A stretch of DNA of 64,000 nt from positions 1,240,001 to 1,304,000 of the forward strand of contig NW_027478420.1 in the NCBI RefSeq assembly GCF_051014685.1, in the 5' to 3' direction. Position numbers and translations under genes: made by a program. Below the pieces are notes generated by a model. It had not been told where the DNA came from, did not search any database, and saw nothing but the letters and a program-made list of their open reading frames with translations. The DNA comes from Ptiloglossa arizonensis. Lineage: Eukaryota > Arthropoda > Insecta > Hymenoptera > Colletidae. This document shows positions 14,901 through 31,013 of the stretch, piece by piece (position 1 is the first letter of the stretch; the number at the start of each line of letters is the position of its first letter).

Positions 14901-17900
14901 GTATAACGTATAACGTATAACGTATAACGTATTACGTAAAACATGTAATGTATAACGTATAACGTATAACGAATAACGTATAACGTATAACGTATAACGT
15001 ATAACGTATAACGTACAACGTATAATGTATAACGTATAACGTATAATGTGTAACGTATAACGTATAACGTATAACGTACAACGTATAACGTATCACGTAT
15101 AACGTATTACGAATAACGTATAACGTATAACGTATAACGTAACACCTATAACGTATAAAGTATAACGTATAGCGTACAACGTATAACGTATAACGTACAA
15201 CGTATAACGTATCACGTATAACGTATTACGAATAACGTATGACGTATAACGTATAACGTATAACGTATAACGTATTACGTAAAACATGTAATGTATAACG
15301 TATAACGTATAACGTATAACGTATAACATGTAATGTATAACGTATAACGTATAACGTATAACATGTAATGTATAACGTATAACGTATAATGTGTAACGTA
15401 TAACGTATAACGTATAACGTACAACGTATAACGTATCACGTATAACGTATTACGAATAACGTATAACGTATAACGTATAACGTAACACCTATAACGTATA
15501 AAGTATAACGTATAGCGTACAACGTATAACGTATAACGTATATCGTATAACGTATAACGTAACACCTATAACGTATAACGTATGACGTATAACGTATAAC
15601 GTATAACGTATAACGTATTACGTAAAACATGTAATGTATAACGTATAACGTATAACGAATAACGTATAACGTATAACGTATAACGTATAACGTATAACGT
15701 ACAACGTATAATGTATAACGTATAACGTATAATGTGTAACGTATAACGTATAACGTATAACGTACAACGTATAACGTATCACGTATAACGTATTACGAAT
15801 AACGTATAACGTATAACGTATAACGTAACACCTATAACGTATAAAGTATAACGTATAGCGTACAACGTATAACGTATAACGTACAACGTATAACGTATCA
15901 CGTATAACGTATTACGAATAACGTATAACGTATAACGTATAACGTATAACGTAACACCTATAACGTATAACGTATGACGTATAACGTATAACGTATAACG
16001 TACAACGTATAACGTATAACGTATAACGTATAACGTATAACGTATAACGTATAACGTATAACGTATAACGTATAACGTACAACGTATAACGTATCATGTA
16101 TAACGTATTACGAATGACGTATAACGTATGACGTATAACGTATAACGTACAACGTATAACGTATAACGTATAACGTATAACGTATAACGTATAACGTATA
16201 ACGTATAACGTATAACGTATAACGTATAACGTATAACGTATAACGTATAACATGTAATGTATAACGTATAACGTATAATGTATAACGTATAACGTATAAC
16301 ATGTAATGTATAACGTATAACGTATAACGAATAACGTATAACGTATAACGTATAACGTATAACGTATAACGTATAACGTATAACGTATAACGTAACACCT
16401 ATAACGTATAACGTATGACGTATAACGAATAACGTATAACGTATAACGTATAACGTATAACGTATAACGTATAACGTATAACGTATAACGTATAACGTAT
16501 AACGTATAACGTATAACGTATAACGTATAACGTATAACGTATAACGTATAACGTACAACGTACAACGTACAACGTATAACGTATAACGTATAACGTATAA
16601 CGTATAACGTATAACGTACAACGTATAACGTATAACGTATAACGTATAACGTATAACGTATAACGTATAACGTATAACGTATAACGTATAACGTACAACG
16701 TATAACGTATAACGTACAACGTATAACGTATAACGTATCACGTATAACGTATTACGAATAGCGTATAACGTATAACGTATAACGTATAACGTAACACCTA
16801 TAACGTATAACGTATGACGTATAACGTATAACGTATAACGTATAACGTATAACGTATAACGTATAACGTATAACATGTAATGTATAACGTATAACGTATA
16901 ATGTATAACGTATAACGTATAACATGTAATGTATAAGGTATAACGTATAACGAATAACGTATAACGTATAACGTATAACGTATAACGTATAACGTATAAC
17001 GTATAACGTATAACGTAACACCTATAACGTATAACGTATGACGTATAACGTATAACGTATAACGTATAACGTATAACGTATAACGTATAACGTATAACGT
17101 ATAACGTATAACGTATAACGTATAACGTATAACGTATAACGTACAACGTATAACGTATCACGTATAACGTATTACGAATGACGTATAACGTATGACGTAT
17201 ATCGTATAACGTATAACGTATAACGTATAACGTATAACGTATAACGTATAACGTATAACGTATAACGTATAACGTATAACGTATAACGTATAACGTATAA
17301 CGTATAACGTATAACGTAAAACATGTAATGTATAACGTATAACGTATATCGTATAACGTATAACGTATAACGTGTAACGTGTAACGTATAACGTATAACG
17401 TATAACGCATAACGTATAACGTATAACGTATAACGTATAAAGTATAACGTATAACGTATAACGTATAACGTATAACGTATAACGTATAACATGTAATGTA
17501 TAACGTATAACGTATAACGTATAACATGTAATGTATAACGTATAACGTATAATGTGTAACGTATAACGTATAACGTATAACGTACAACGTATAACGTATC
17601 ACGTATAACGTATTACGAATAACGTATAACGTATAACGTATAACGTAACACCTATAACGTATAAAGTATAACGTATAGCGTACAACGTATAACGTATAAC
17701 GTATATCGTATAACGTATAACGTAACACCTATAACGTATAACGTATGACGTATAACGTATAACGTATAACGTATAACGTATTACGTAAAACATGTAATGT
17801 ATAACGTATAACGTATAACGAATAACGTATAACGTATAACGTATAACGTATAACGTATAACGTACAACGTATAACGTATAACGTATAACGTATAACGTAT

Positions 17901-17958
17901 AACGTATAACGTATAACGTATAACGTATAACGTATAACGTATAACGTATAACGTATAA
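11995..17958. repeat. Family I blocks with about 4.5-kb spacing
   Basis: Three-unit cgtacaa clusters (near 12.05 and 16.56 kb), cgtatca-cgaatag patterns and catgtaa/tgtataa pairs recur at 4,508-4,529 bp (644-647 units) between about 11.4-12.5 kb and 15.9-17.0 kb. A second sub-block, about 13.45-14.09 kb with cctatga at 13,472, resembles the 4.6-5.2 kb block in variant order. A perfect run of 25 units occupies 14,088-14,262. Around 15.0-15.7 kb the short sub-block with cgtaaca/cctataa, cgtatag and catgtaa is repeated in compact form. Confidence 0.75.
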
Positions 17959-20900
17959 CGTACAACGTATAACGTATCACGTATAACGTATAACGAATGA
18001 CGTATAACGTATGACGTATAACGTATAACGTATAACGTATAACGTATAACGTATAACGTATAACATGTAATGTATAACGTATAACGTATAATGTGTAACG
18101 TATAACGTATAACGTATAACGTACAACGTATAACGTATCACGTATAACGTATTACGAATAACGTATAACGTATAACGTATAACGTAACACCTATAACGTA
18201 TAAAGTATAACGTATAGCGTACAACGTATAACGTATAACGTATATCGTATAACGTATAACGTAACACCTATAACGTATAACGTATGACGTATAACGTATA
18301 ACGTATAACGTATAACGTATTACGTATAACGTATAACGTATAACATATAACGTATAACCTATGACGTATAACGTATAACGTATAACGTATAACGTATAAC
18401 GTATAACATGTAATGTATAACGTATAACGTATAATGTGTAACGTATAACGTATAACGTATAACGTACAACGTATAACGTATCACGTATAACGTATTACGA
18501 ATAACGTATAACGTATAACGTATAACGTAACACCTATAACGTATAAAGTATAACGTATAGCGTACAACGTATAACGTATAACGTACAACGTATAACGTAT
18601 CACGTATAACGTATTACGAATAACGTATAACGTATAACGTATAACGTATAACGTAACACCTATAACGTATAACGTATGACGTATAACGTATAACGTATAA
18701 CGTACAACGTATAACGTATAACGTATAACGTATAACGTATAACGTATAACGTATAACGTATAACGTATAACGTATAACGTACAACGTATAACGTATCATG
18801 TATAACGTATTACGAATGACGTATAACGTATGACGTATAACGTATAACGTACAACGTATAACGTATAACGTATAACGTATAACGTATAACGTATAACGTA
18901 TAACGTATAACGTATAACGTATAACGTATAACGTATAACGTATAACGTATAACGTATAACATGTAATGTATAACGTATAACGTATAATGTATAACGTATA
19001 ACGTATAACATGTAATGTATAACGTATAACGTATAACGAATAACGTATAACGTATAACGTATAACGTATAACGTATAACGTATAACGTATAACGTATAAC
19101 GTAACACCTATAACGTATAACGTATGACGTATAACGAATAACGTATAACGTATAACGTATAACGTATAACGTATAACGTATAGCGTATAACGTATAACGT
19201 ATAACGTATAACGTATAACGTATAACGTATAACGTATAACGTATAACGTATAACGTATAACGTACAACGTACAACGTACAACGTATAACGTATAACGTAT
19301 AACGTATAACGTATAACGTATAACGTACAACGTATAACGTATAACGTATAACGTATAACGTATAACGTATAACGTATAACGTATAACGTATAACGTATAA
19401 CGTACAACGTATAACGTATAACGTACAACGTATAACGTATAACGTATCACGTATAACGTATTACGAATAGCGTATAACGTATAACGTATAACGTATAACG
19501 TAACACCTATAACGTATAACGTATGACGTATAACGTATAACGTATAACGTATAACGTATAACGTATAACGTATAACGTATAACATGTAATGTATAACGTA
19601 TAACGTATAATGTATAACGTATAACGTATAACATGTAATGTATAAGGTATAACGTATAACGAATAACGTATAACGTATAACGTATAACGTATAACGTATA
19701 ACGTATAACGTATAACGTATAACGTATAACGTAACACCTATAACGTATAACGTATGACGTATAACGTATAACGTATAACGTATAACGTATAACGTATAAC
19801 GTATAACGTATAACGTATAACGTATAACGTATAACGTATAACGTATAACGTATAACGTACAACGTATAACGTATCACGTATAACGTATTACGAATGACGT
19901 ATAACGTATGACGTATATCGTATAACGTATAACGTATAACGTATAACGTATAACGTATAACGTATAACGTATAACGTATAACGTATAACGTATAACGTAT
20001 AACGTATAACGTATAACGTAAAACATGTAATGTATAACGTATAACGTATAACGAATAACGTATAACGTATAACGTATAACGTATAACGTATAACGTACAA
20101 CGTATAACGTATAACGTATCACGTATAACGTATTACGAATAGCGTATAACATATAACGTATAACGTATAACGTAACACCTATAACGTATAACGTATGACG
20201 TACAACGTATAACGTATAACGTATAACGTATAACGTATAACGTATAACGTATAACGTATAACGTATAACGTATAACGTAAAACATGTAATGTATAACGTA
20301 TAACGTATAACGAATAACGTATAACGTATAACGTATAACGTATAACGTACAACGTATAACGTATAACGTATAACGTAACACCTATAACGTATAACGTATG
20401 ACGTACAACGTATAACGTATAACGTATAACGTATAACGTATAACGTATAACGTATAACGTATAACGTATAACGTATAACGTAAAACATTTAATGTATAAC
20501 GTATAACGTATAACGAATAACGTATAACGTATAACGTATAACGTATAACGTACAACGTATAACGTATAACGTACAACGTATAACGTATCACGTATAACGT
20601 ATTACGAATAACGTATAACGTATAACGTATAACGTATAACGTAACACCTATAACGTATAACGTATTACGAATAACGTATAACGTATAACGTATAACGTAA
20701 CACCTATAACGTATAAAGTATAACGTATAGCGTACAACGTATAACGTATAACGTATATCGTATAACGTATAACGTATAACGTGTAACGTATAACGTATAA
20801 CGTATAACGCATAACGTATAACGTATAACGTATAACGTATAAAGTATAACGTATAACGTATAACGTATAACGTATAACGTATAACGTATAACGTGTAACG

Positions 20901-22466
20901 TATAACATGTAATGTATAACGTATAACGTATAACGAATAACGTATAACGTATAACGTATAACGTATAACGTACAACGTATAACGTATAACGTATAACGTA
21001 TAACGTATAACGTATAACGTATAACGTATAACGTATAACGTATAACGTATAACGTATAACGTATAACGTATAACGTATAACGTATAACGTACAACGTATA
21101 ACGTATCATGTATAACGTATTACGAATGACGTATAACGTATGACGTGTAACGTATAACGTACAACGTATAACGTATAACGTATAACGTATAACGTGTAAC
21201 GTACAACGTACAACGTACAACGTATAACGTACAACGTATAACGTATAACGTATAACGTATAACGTATAACGTATAACGTATAACGTATAACGTATAACGT
21301 ATAACGTATAACGTATAACGTATAACGTATAACGTATAACGTATAACGTATAACGTATAACGTATAACGTATAACGTATAACGTATAACGTATAACGTAC
21401 AACGTATAACGTATCACGTATAACGTATTACGAATGACGTATAACGTATGACGTATAACGTATAACGTATAACGTATAACGTATAAGGTATAACGTATAA
21501 CGTATAACGTATAACGTATAAGGTAAAACATGTAATGTATAACGTATAACGTATAACGAATAACGTATAACGTATAACGTATAACGTATAACGTACAACG
21601 TATAACGTATAACGTATAACGTATAACGTATAACGTATAACGTATAACGTATAACGTATAACGTATAACGTATAACGTATAACGTATAACGTATAACGTA
21701 CAACGTATAACGTATCACGTACAACGTATACCGAATGACGTATAACGTATGACGTATAACGTATAACGTATAACGTATAACGTATAACGTATAACGTATA
21801 ACGTATAACGTATAACGTATAACGTAAAACATGTAATGTATAACGTATAACGTATATCGTATAACGTATAACGTATAACGTGTAACGTATAACGTATAAC
21901 GTATAACGCATAACGTATAACGTATAACGTATAACGTATAAAGTATAACGTATAACGTATAACGTATAACGTATAACGTATAACGTATAACATGTAATGT
22001 ATAACGTATAACGTATAACGTATAACATGTAATGTATAACGTATAACGTATAATGTGTAACGTATAACGTATAACGTATAACGTACAACGTATAACGTAT
22101 CACGTATAACGTATTACGAATAACGTATAACGTATAACGTATAACGTAACACCTATAACGTATAAAGTATAACGTATAGCGTACAACGTATAACGTATAA
22201 CGTATATCGTATAACGTATAACGTAACACCTATAACGTATAACGTATGACGTATAACGTATAACGTATAACGTATAACGTATAACGTATTACGTAAAACA
22301 TGTAATGTATAACGTATAACGTATAACGAATAACGTATAACGTATAACGTATAACGTATAACGTATAACGTACAACGTATAACGTATAACGTATAACGTA
22401 TAACGTATAACGTATAACGTATAACGTATAACGTATAACGTATAACGTATAACGTATAACGTATAA
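17959..22466. repeat. 4,508-bp higher-order repeat, copy 1
   Basis: The cgtacaa anchor at 17,959 and cctatga at 18,358 each have partners exactly 4,508 bp (644 units) downstream, at 22,467 and 22,866. The intervening variant clusters at about 18.8, 19.1, 19.5, 19.9 and 20.1 kb keep the same offset. Correspondence breaks at about 20.37 kb, where this copy carries an extra 203-bp local duplication. Confidence 0.83.
20171..20576. repeat. 203-bp local tandem duplication
   Basis: The cgtaaca/cctataa pair at 20,171 is repeated at 20,374, an offset of 203 bp (29 units). Following variants repeat at the same offset. The copies are told apart by one base: catgtaa at 20,283 against catttaa at 20,486. 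The matching place in the 22.5-25 kb copy has only one version, so the duplication arose after the 4,508-bp copies separated, or was lost from one of them. Confidence 0.82.
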
Positions 22467-24988
22467 CGTACAACGTATAACGTATCACGTATAACGTATA
22501 ACGAATGACGTATAACGTATGACGTATAACGTATAACGTATAACGTATAACGTATAACGTATAACGTATAACATGTAATGTATAACGTATAACGTATAAT
22601 GTGTAACGTATAACGTATAACGTATAACGTACAACGTATAACGTATCACGTATAACGTATTACGAATAACGTATAACGTATAACGTATAACGTAACACCT
22701 ATAACGTATAAAGTATAACGTATAGCGTACAACGTATAACGTATAACGTATATCGTATAACGTATATCGTAACACCTATAACGTATAACGTATGACGTAT
22801 AACGTATAACGTATAACGTATAACGTATTACGTATAACGTATAACGTATAACATATAACGTATAACCTATGACGTATAACGTATAACGTATAACGTATAA
22901 CGTATAACGTATAACATGTAATGTATAACGTATAACGTATAATGTGTAACGTATAACGTATAACGTATAACGTACAACGTATAACGTATCACGTATAACG
23001 TATTACGAATAACGTATAACGTATAACGTATAACGTAACACCTATAACGTATAAAGTATAACGTATAGCGTACAACGTATAACGTATAACGTACAACGTA
23101 TAACGTATCACGTATAACGTATTACGAATAACGTATAACGTATAACGTATAACGTATAACGTAACACCTATAACGTATAACGTATGACGTATAACGTATA
23201 ACGTATAACGTACAACGTATAACGTATAACGTATAACGTATAACGTATAACGTATAACGTATAACGTATAACGTATAACGTATAACGTACAACGTATAAC
23301 GTATCATGTATAACGTATTACGAATGACGTATAACGTATGACGTATAACGTATAACGTACAACGTATAACGTATAACGTATAACGTATAACGTATAACGT
23401 ATAACGTATAACGTATAACGTATAACGTATAACGTATAACGTATAACGTATAACGTATAACGTATAACATGTAATGTATAACGTATAACGTATAATGTAT
23501 AACGTATAACGTATAACATGTAATGTATAACGTATAACGTATAACGAATAACGTATAACGTATAACGTATAACGTATAACGTATAACGTATAACGTATAA
23601 CGTATAACGTAACACCTATAACGTATAACGTATGACGTATAACGAATAACGTATAACGTATAACGTATAACGTATAACGTATAACGTATAACGTATAACG
23701 TATAACGTATAACGTATAACGTATAACGTATAACGTATAACGTATAACGTATAACGTATAACGTATAACGTATAACGTACAACGTACAACGTACAACGTA
23801 TAACGTATAACGTATAACGTATAACGTATAACGTATAACGTACAACGTATAACGTATAACGTATAACGTATAACGTATAACGTATAACGTATAACGTATA
23901 ACGTATAACGTATAACGTATAACGTACAACGTATAACGTATAACGTACAACGTATAACGTATAACGTATCACGTATAACGTATTACGAATAGCGTATAAC
24001 GTATAACGTATAACGTATAACGTAACACCCATAACGTATAACGTATGACGTATAACGTATAACGTATAACGTATAACGTATAACGTATAACGTATAACGT
24101 ATAACATGTAATGTATAACGTATAACGTATAATGTATAACGTATAACGTATAACATGTAATGTATAAGGTATAACGTATAACGAATAACGTATAACGTAT
24201 AACGTATAACGTATAACGTATAACGTATAACGTATAACGTATAACGTAACACCTATAACGTATAACGTATGACGTATAACGTATAACGTATAACGTATAA
24301 CGTATAACGTATAACGTATAACGTATAACGTATAACGTATAACGTATAACGTATAACGTATAACGTACAACGTATAACGTATCACGTATAACGTATTACG
24401 AATGACGTATAACGTATGACGTATATCGTATAACGTATAACGTATAACGTATAACGTATAACGTATAACGTATAACGTATAACGTATAACGTATAACGTA
24501 TAACGTATAACGTATAACGTATAACGTAAAACATGTAATGTATAACGTATAACGTATAACGAATAACGTATAACGTATAACGTATAACGTATAACGTATA
24601 ACGTACAACGTATAACGTATAACGTATCACGTATAACGTATTACGAATAGCGTATAACATATAACGTATAACGTATAACGTAACACCTATAACGTATAAC
24701 GTATGACGTACAACGTATAACGTATAACGTATAACGTATAACGTATAACGTATAACGTATAACGTATAACGTATAACGTAAAACATGTAATGTATAACGT
24801 ATAACGTATAACGAATAACGTATAACGTATAACGTATAACGTATAACGTACAACGTATAACGTATAACGTACAACGTATAACGTATCACGTATAACGTAT
24901 TACGAATAACGTATAACGTATAACGTATAACGTATAACGTAACACCTATAACGTATAACGTATGACGTATAACGTATAACGTATAACG
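22467..24988. repeat. 4,508-bp higher-order repeat, copy 2 (partial)
   Basis: This repeats 17,959 onward with a 4,508-bp offset to about 24.7 kb, including the cgtatca anchors, the three-unit cgtacaa cluster near 23.78 kb and the catataa unit near 24.66 kb. Small private differences exist, such as a cccataa near 24.03 kb where the other copy has cctataa. It then runs into the block that matches 4.6 kb. Confidence 0.82.
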
Positions 24989-26835
24989 TATAACGTATTG
25001 CGTATAACGTATAACGTATAACATATAACGTATAACCTATGACGTATAACGTATAACGTATAACGTATAACGTATAACGTATAACATGTAATGTATAACG
25101 TATAACGTATAATGTGTAACGTATAACGTATAACGTATAACGTACAACGTATAACGTATCACGTATAACGTATTACGAATAACGTATAACGTATAACGTA
25201 TAACGTAACACCTATAACGTATAAAGTATAACGTATAGCGTACAACGTATAACGTATAACGTATATCGTATAACGTATAACGTATAACGTATAACGTGTA
25301 ACGTATAACGTATAACGTATAACGTATAAGGCATAACGTATAACGTATAACGTATAACGTATAAAGTATAACGTATAACGTATAACGTATAACGTATAAC
25401 GTATAACGTACAACGTACAACGTGTAACGTATAACATGTAATGTATAACGTATAACGTATAACGAATAACGTATAACGTATAACGTATAACGTATAACGT
25501 ACAACGTATAACGTATAACGTATAACGTATAACGTATAACGTATAACGTAGAACGTATAACGTATAACGTATAACGTATAACGTATAACGTATAACGTAT
25601 AACGTATAACGTATAACGTATAACGTATAACGTACAACGTACAACGTACAACGTATAACGTACAACGTATAACGTATAACGTATAACGTATAACGTATAA
25701 CGTATAACGTATAACGTATAACGTATAACGTATAACGTATAACGTACAACGTATAACGTATCACGTATAACGTATTACGAATAACGTATAACGTATAACG
25801 TATAACGTAACACCTATAACGTATAAAGTATAACGTATAGCGTACAACGTATAACGTATAACGTATATCGTATAACGTATAACGTATAACGTGTAACGTA
25901 TAACGTATAACGTATAACGCATAACGTATAACGAATAACGTATAACGTATAAAGTATAACGTATAACGTATAACGTATAACGTATAACGTATAACGTATA
26001 ACGTGTAACGTATAACATGTAATGTATAACGTATAACGTATAACGAATAACGTATAACGTATAACGTATAACGTATAACGTACAACGTATAACGTATAAC
26101 GTATAACGTATAACGTATAACGTATAACGTATAACGTAGAACGTATAACGTATAACGTATAACGTATAACGTATAACGTATAACGTATAACGTATAACGT
26201 ATAACGTATAACGTACAACGTATAACGTATCACGTATAACGTATAACGAATGACGTATAACGTATGACGTATAACGTATAACGTATAACGTATAACGTAC
26301 AACGTATAACGTATAACGTACAACGTATAACGTATCACGTATAACGTATTACGAATAACGTATAACGTATAACGTATAACGTATAACGTAACACCTATAA
26401 CGTATAACGTATGACGTATAACGTATAACGTATAACGTACAACGTATAACGTATAACGTATAACGTATAACGTATAACGTATAAGGTATAACGTATAACG
26501 TATAACGTATAACGTACAACGTATAACGTATCATGTATAACGTATTACGAATGACGTATAACGTATGACGTATAACGTATAACGTACAACGTATAACGTA
26601 TAACGTATAACGTATAACGTATAACGTATAACGTATAACGTATAACGTATAACGTATAACGTATAACGTATAACGTATAACGTATAACATGTAATGTATA
26701 ACGTATAACGTATAATGTATAACGTATAACGTATAACATGTAATGTATAACGTATAACGTATAACGAATAACGTATAACGTATAACGTATAACGTATAAC
26801 GTATAACGTATAACGTATAACGTATAACGTAACAC
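24989..26835. repeat. Distant copy of the 4.6-6.4 kb block
   Basis: This is the partner, at 20,440 bp and then 20,447 bp offset, of the block at 4,590-6,390. cctatga is at 25,036, agtataa/cgtatag near 25.23 kb, and a cgtacaa cluster near 25.64 kb. A private cgaataa at 25,932 is absent from the other copy. A third, more diverged relative starts at cctatga 27,836, 2,800 bp (400 units) further on. Confidence 0.82.
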
Positions 26836-28500
26836 CTATAACGTATAACGTATGACGTATAACGAATAACGTATAACGTATAACGTATAACGTATAACGT
26901 ACAACGTATAACGTATAACGTATAACGTATAACGTATAACGTATAACGTATAACGTATAACGTATAACGTATAACGTATAACGTACAACGTACAACGTAC
27001 AGCGTATAACGTATAACGTATAACGTATAACGTATAACGTATAACGTACAACGTATAACGTATAACGTATAACGTATAACGTATAACGTATAACGTATAA
27101 CGTATAACGTATAACGTATAACGTATAACGTACAACGTATAACGTATAACGTATAACGTACAACGTATAACGTATCACGTATAACGTATTACGAATGACG
27201 TATAACGTATGACGTATATCGTATAACGTATAACGTATAACGTATAACGTATAACGTATAACGTATAACGTATAACGTATAACGTATAACGTATAACGTA
27301 TAACGTATAACGTATAACGTATAACGTAAAACATGTAATGTATAACGTATAACGTATAACGAATAACGTATAACGTATAACGTATAACGTATAACGTATA
27401 ACGTACAACGTATAACGTATAACGTATCACGTATAACGTATTACGAATAGCGTATAACATATAACGTATAACGTATAACGTAACACCTATAACGTATAAC
27501 GTATGACGTACAACGTATAACGTATAACGTATAACGTATAACGTATAACGTATAACGTATAACGTATAACGTATAACGTAAAACATGTAATGTATAACGT
27601 ATAACGTATAACGAATAACGTATAACGTATAACGTATAACGTATAACGTACAACGTATAACGTATAACGTACAACGTATAACGTATCACGTATAACGTAT
27701 TACGAATAACGTATAACGTATAACGTATAACGTATAACGTAACACCTATAACGTATAACGTATGACGTATAACGTATAACGTATAACGTATAACGTATTG
27801 CGTATAACGTATAACGTATAACATATAACGTATAACCTATGACGTATAACGTATAACGTATAACGTATAACGTATAACGTATAACGTATAACATGTAATG
27901 TATAACGTATAACGTATAATGTGTAACGTATAACGTATAACGTATAACGTACAACGTATAACGTATCACGTATAACGTATTACGAATAACGTATAACGTA
28001 TAACGTATAACGTAACACCTATAACGTATAAAGTATAACGTATAGCGTACAACGTATAACGTATAACGTATATCGTATAACGTATAACGTATAACGTATA
28101 ACGTGTAACGTATAACGTATAACGTATAACGTATAAGGCATAACGTATAACGTATAACGTATAACGTATAAAGTATAACGTATAACGTATAACGTATAAC
28201 GTATAACGTATAACGTACAACGTACAACGTGTAACGTATAACATGTAATGTATAACGTATAACGTATAACGAATAACGTATAACGTATAACGTATAACGT
28301 ATAACGTATAACGTACAACGTATAACGTATAACGTATAACGTATAACGTATAACGTATAACGTAGAACGTATAACGTAGAACGTATAACGTATAACGTAT
28401 AACGTATAACGTATAACGTATAACGTATAACGTATAACGTATAACGTATAACGTATAACGTATAACGTACAACGTACAACGTACAACGTATAACGTACAA
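26836..28500. repeat. Family I block related to 24.4-26.3 kb
   Basis: Variant order repeats that of 24.4-25.0 kb at offsets of 2,779-2,800 bp (397-400 units) and then continues into a relative of 25.0-26.3 kb. It includes a cgtacag variant near 26,996, catataa near 27.46 kb, cctatga at 27,836 and cgtagaa units near 28.37 kb. It ends with three cgtacaa units at 28,466-28,486 and one at 28,494. Confidence 0.77.
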
Positions 28501-28689
28501 CGTATAACGTATAACGTATAACGTATAACGTATAACGTATAACGTATAACGTATAACGTATAACGTATAACGTATAACGTATAACGTATAACGTATAACG
28601 TATAACGTATAACGTATAACGTATAACGTATAACGTATAACGTATAACGTATAACGTATAACGTATAACGTATAACGTATAACGTATAA
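28501..28689. repeat. Perfect canonical run, 27 units
   Basis: Twenty-seven identical units separate cgtacaa at 28,494 from cgtacaa at 28,690. The run sits immediately before a block that repeats the start of the window, as the 24-unit run at 11-178 does before 179. Confidence 0.93.
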
Positions 28690-30929
28690 CGTACAACGTA
28701 TAACGTATCACGTATAACGTATTACGAATGACGTATAACGTATGACGTATAACGTATAACGTATAACGTATAACGTATAAGGTATAACGTATAACGTATA
28801 ACGTATAACGTATAACGTAAAACATGTAATGTATAACGTATAACGTATAACGAATAACGTATAACGTATAACGTATAACGTATAACGTACAACGTATAAC
28901 GTATAACGTATAACGTATAACGTATAACGTATAACGTATAACGTATAACGTATAACGTATAACGTATAACGTATAACGTATAACGTATAACGTACAACGT
29001 ATAACGTATCACGTATAACGTATAACGAATGACGTATAACGTATGACGTATAACGTATAACGTATAACGTATAACGTATAACGTATAACGTATAACGTAT
29101 AACGTATAACGTATAACGTATAACGTATAACGTAAAACATGTAATGTATAACGTATAACGTATATCGTATAACGTATAACGTATAACGTGTAACGTATAA
29201 CGTATAACGTATAACGCATAACGTATAACGTATAACGTATAACGTATCACGTATAACGTATTACGAATAACGTATAACGTATAACGTATAACGTATAACG
29301 TAACACCTATAACGTATAACGTATGACGTATAACGTATAACGTATAACGTATAACGTATTACGTATAACGTATAACGTATAACGTATAACGTATAACCTA
29401 TGACGTATAACGTATAACGTATAACGTATAACGTATAACGTATAACATGTAATGTATAACGTATAACGTATAATGTGTAACGTATAACGTATAACGTATA
29501 ACGTACAACGTATAACGTATCACGTATAACGTATTACGAATAACGTATAACGTATAACGTATAACGTAACACCTATAACGTATAAAGTATAACGTATAGC
29601 GTACAACGTATAACGTATAACGTATATCGTGTAACGTATAACGTATAACGTGTAACGTATAACGTATAACGTATAACGCATAACGTATAACGTATAACGT
29701 ATAACGTATAGCGTACAACGTACAACGTACAACGTATAACGTACAACGTATAACGTATAACGTATAACGTATAACGTATAACGTATAACGTATAACGTAT
29801 AACGTATAACGTATAACGTATAACGTATAACGTATAACGTATAACGTATAACGTATAACGTATAACGTATAACGTATAACGTATAACGTATAACATATAA
29901 CGTATAACGTATAACGTATAACGTATAACGTATAACGTATAACGTATAACGTATAACGTACAACGTATAACGTATCACGTATAACGTATTACGAATGACG
30001 TATAACGTATGACGTATAACGTATAACGTATAACGTATAACGTATAAGGTATAACGTATAACGTATAACGTATAACGTATAAGGTAAAACATGTAATGTA
30101 TAACGTATAACGTATAACGAATAACGTATAACGTATAACGTATAACGTATAACGTACAACGTATAACGTATAACGTATAACGTATAACGTATAACGTATA
30201 ACGTATAACGTATAACGTATAACGTATAACGTATAACGTATAACGTATAACGTACAACGTATAACGTATCACGTATAACGTATACCGAATGACGTATAAC
30301 GTATGACGTATAACGTATAACGTATAACGTATAACGTATAACGTATAACGTATAACGTATAACGTATAACGTATAACGTATAACGTATAACGTAAAACAT
30401 GTAATGTATAACGTATAACGTATATCGTATAACGTATAACGTATAACGTGTAACGTATAACGTATAACGTATAACGCATAACGTATAACGTATAACGTAT
30501 AACGTATAAAGTATAACGTATAACGTATAACGTATAACGTATAACGTATAACGTATAACGTATAACGTATAACATGTAATGTATAACGTATAACGTATAA
30601 CGAATAACGTATAACGTATAACGTATAACGTACAACGTATAACGTATAACGTATAACGTATAACGTATAACGTATAACGTATAACGTATAACGTATAACG
30701 TATAACGTATAACGTATAACGTATAACGTATAACGTATAACGTATAACGTATAACGTAGAACGTATAACGTATAACATGTAATGTATAACGTATAACGTA
30801 TAACGAATAACGTTTAACGTATAACGTATAACGTACAACGTATAACGTATAACGTATAACGTATAACGTATAACGTATAACGTATATCGTATAACGTATA
30901 ACGTATAACGTATAACGTATAACGTATAA
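28690..30929. repeat. Family I block repeating the left end of the window
   Basis: cgtacaa at 28,690 starts the same variant series as at 179, offset 28,511 bp (4,073 units). The minus-strand open frame is 165 codons in both copies because the stop-making variants fall at the same spacing. Beyond 29.26 kb the block diverges: cctatga at 29,397 lacks the usual catataa two units upstream, and 29,747-29,893 is a perfect run of 21 units. Variants ggtataa and cgtatac follow near 30.0-30.3 kb. Confidence 0.8.
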
Positions 30930-31013
30930 CGTACAACGTATAACGTACAACGTATAACGTACAACGTATAACGTACAACGTATAACGTACAACGTATAAC
31001 GTAGAACGTAGAA
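30930..31013. repeat. 14-bp dimeric tract (cgtacaa alternating with cgtataa)
   Basis: cgtacaa occupies every second unit at 30,930, 30,944, 30,958, 30,972 and 30,986, each followed by a canonical unit. Two cgtagaa units follow at 31,000 and 31,007. The period is therefore doubled to 14 bp over five dimers. The same tract recurs at 34,171-34,247 and in shortened form at 36,728-36,762. Confidence 0.92.
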
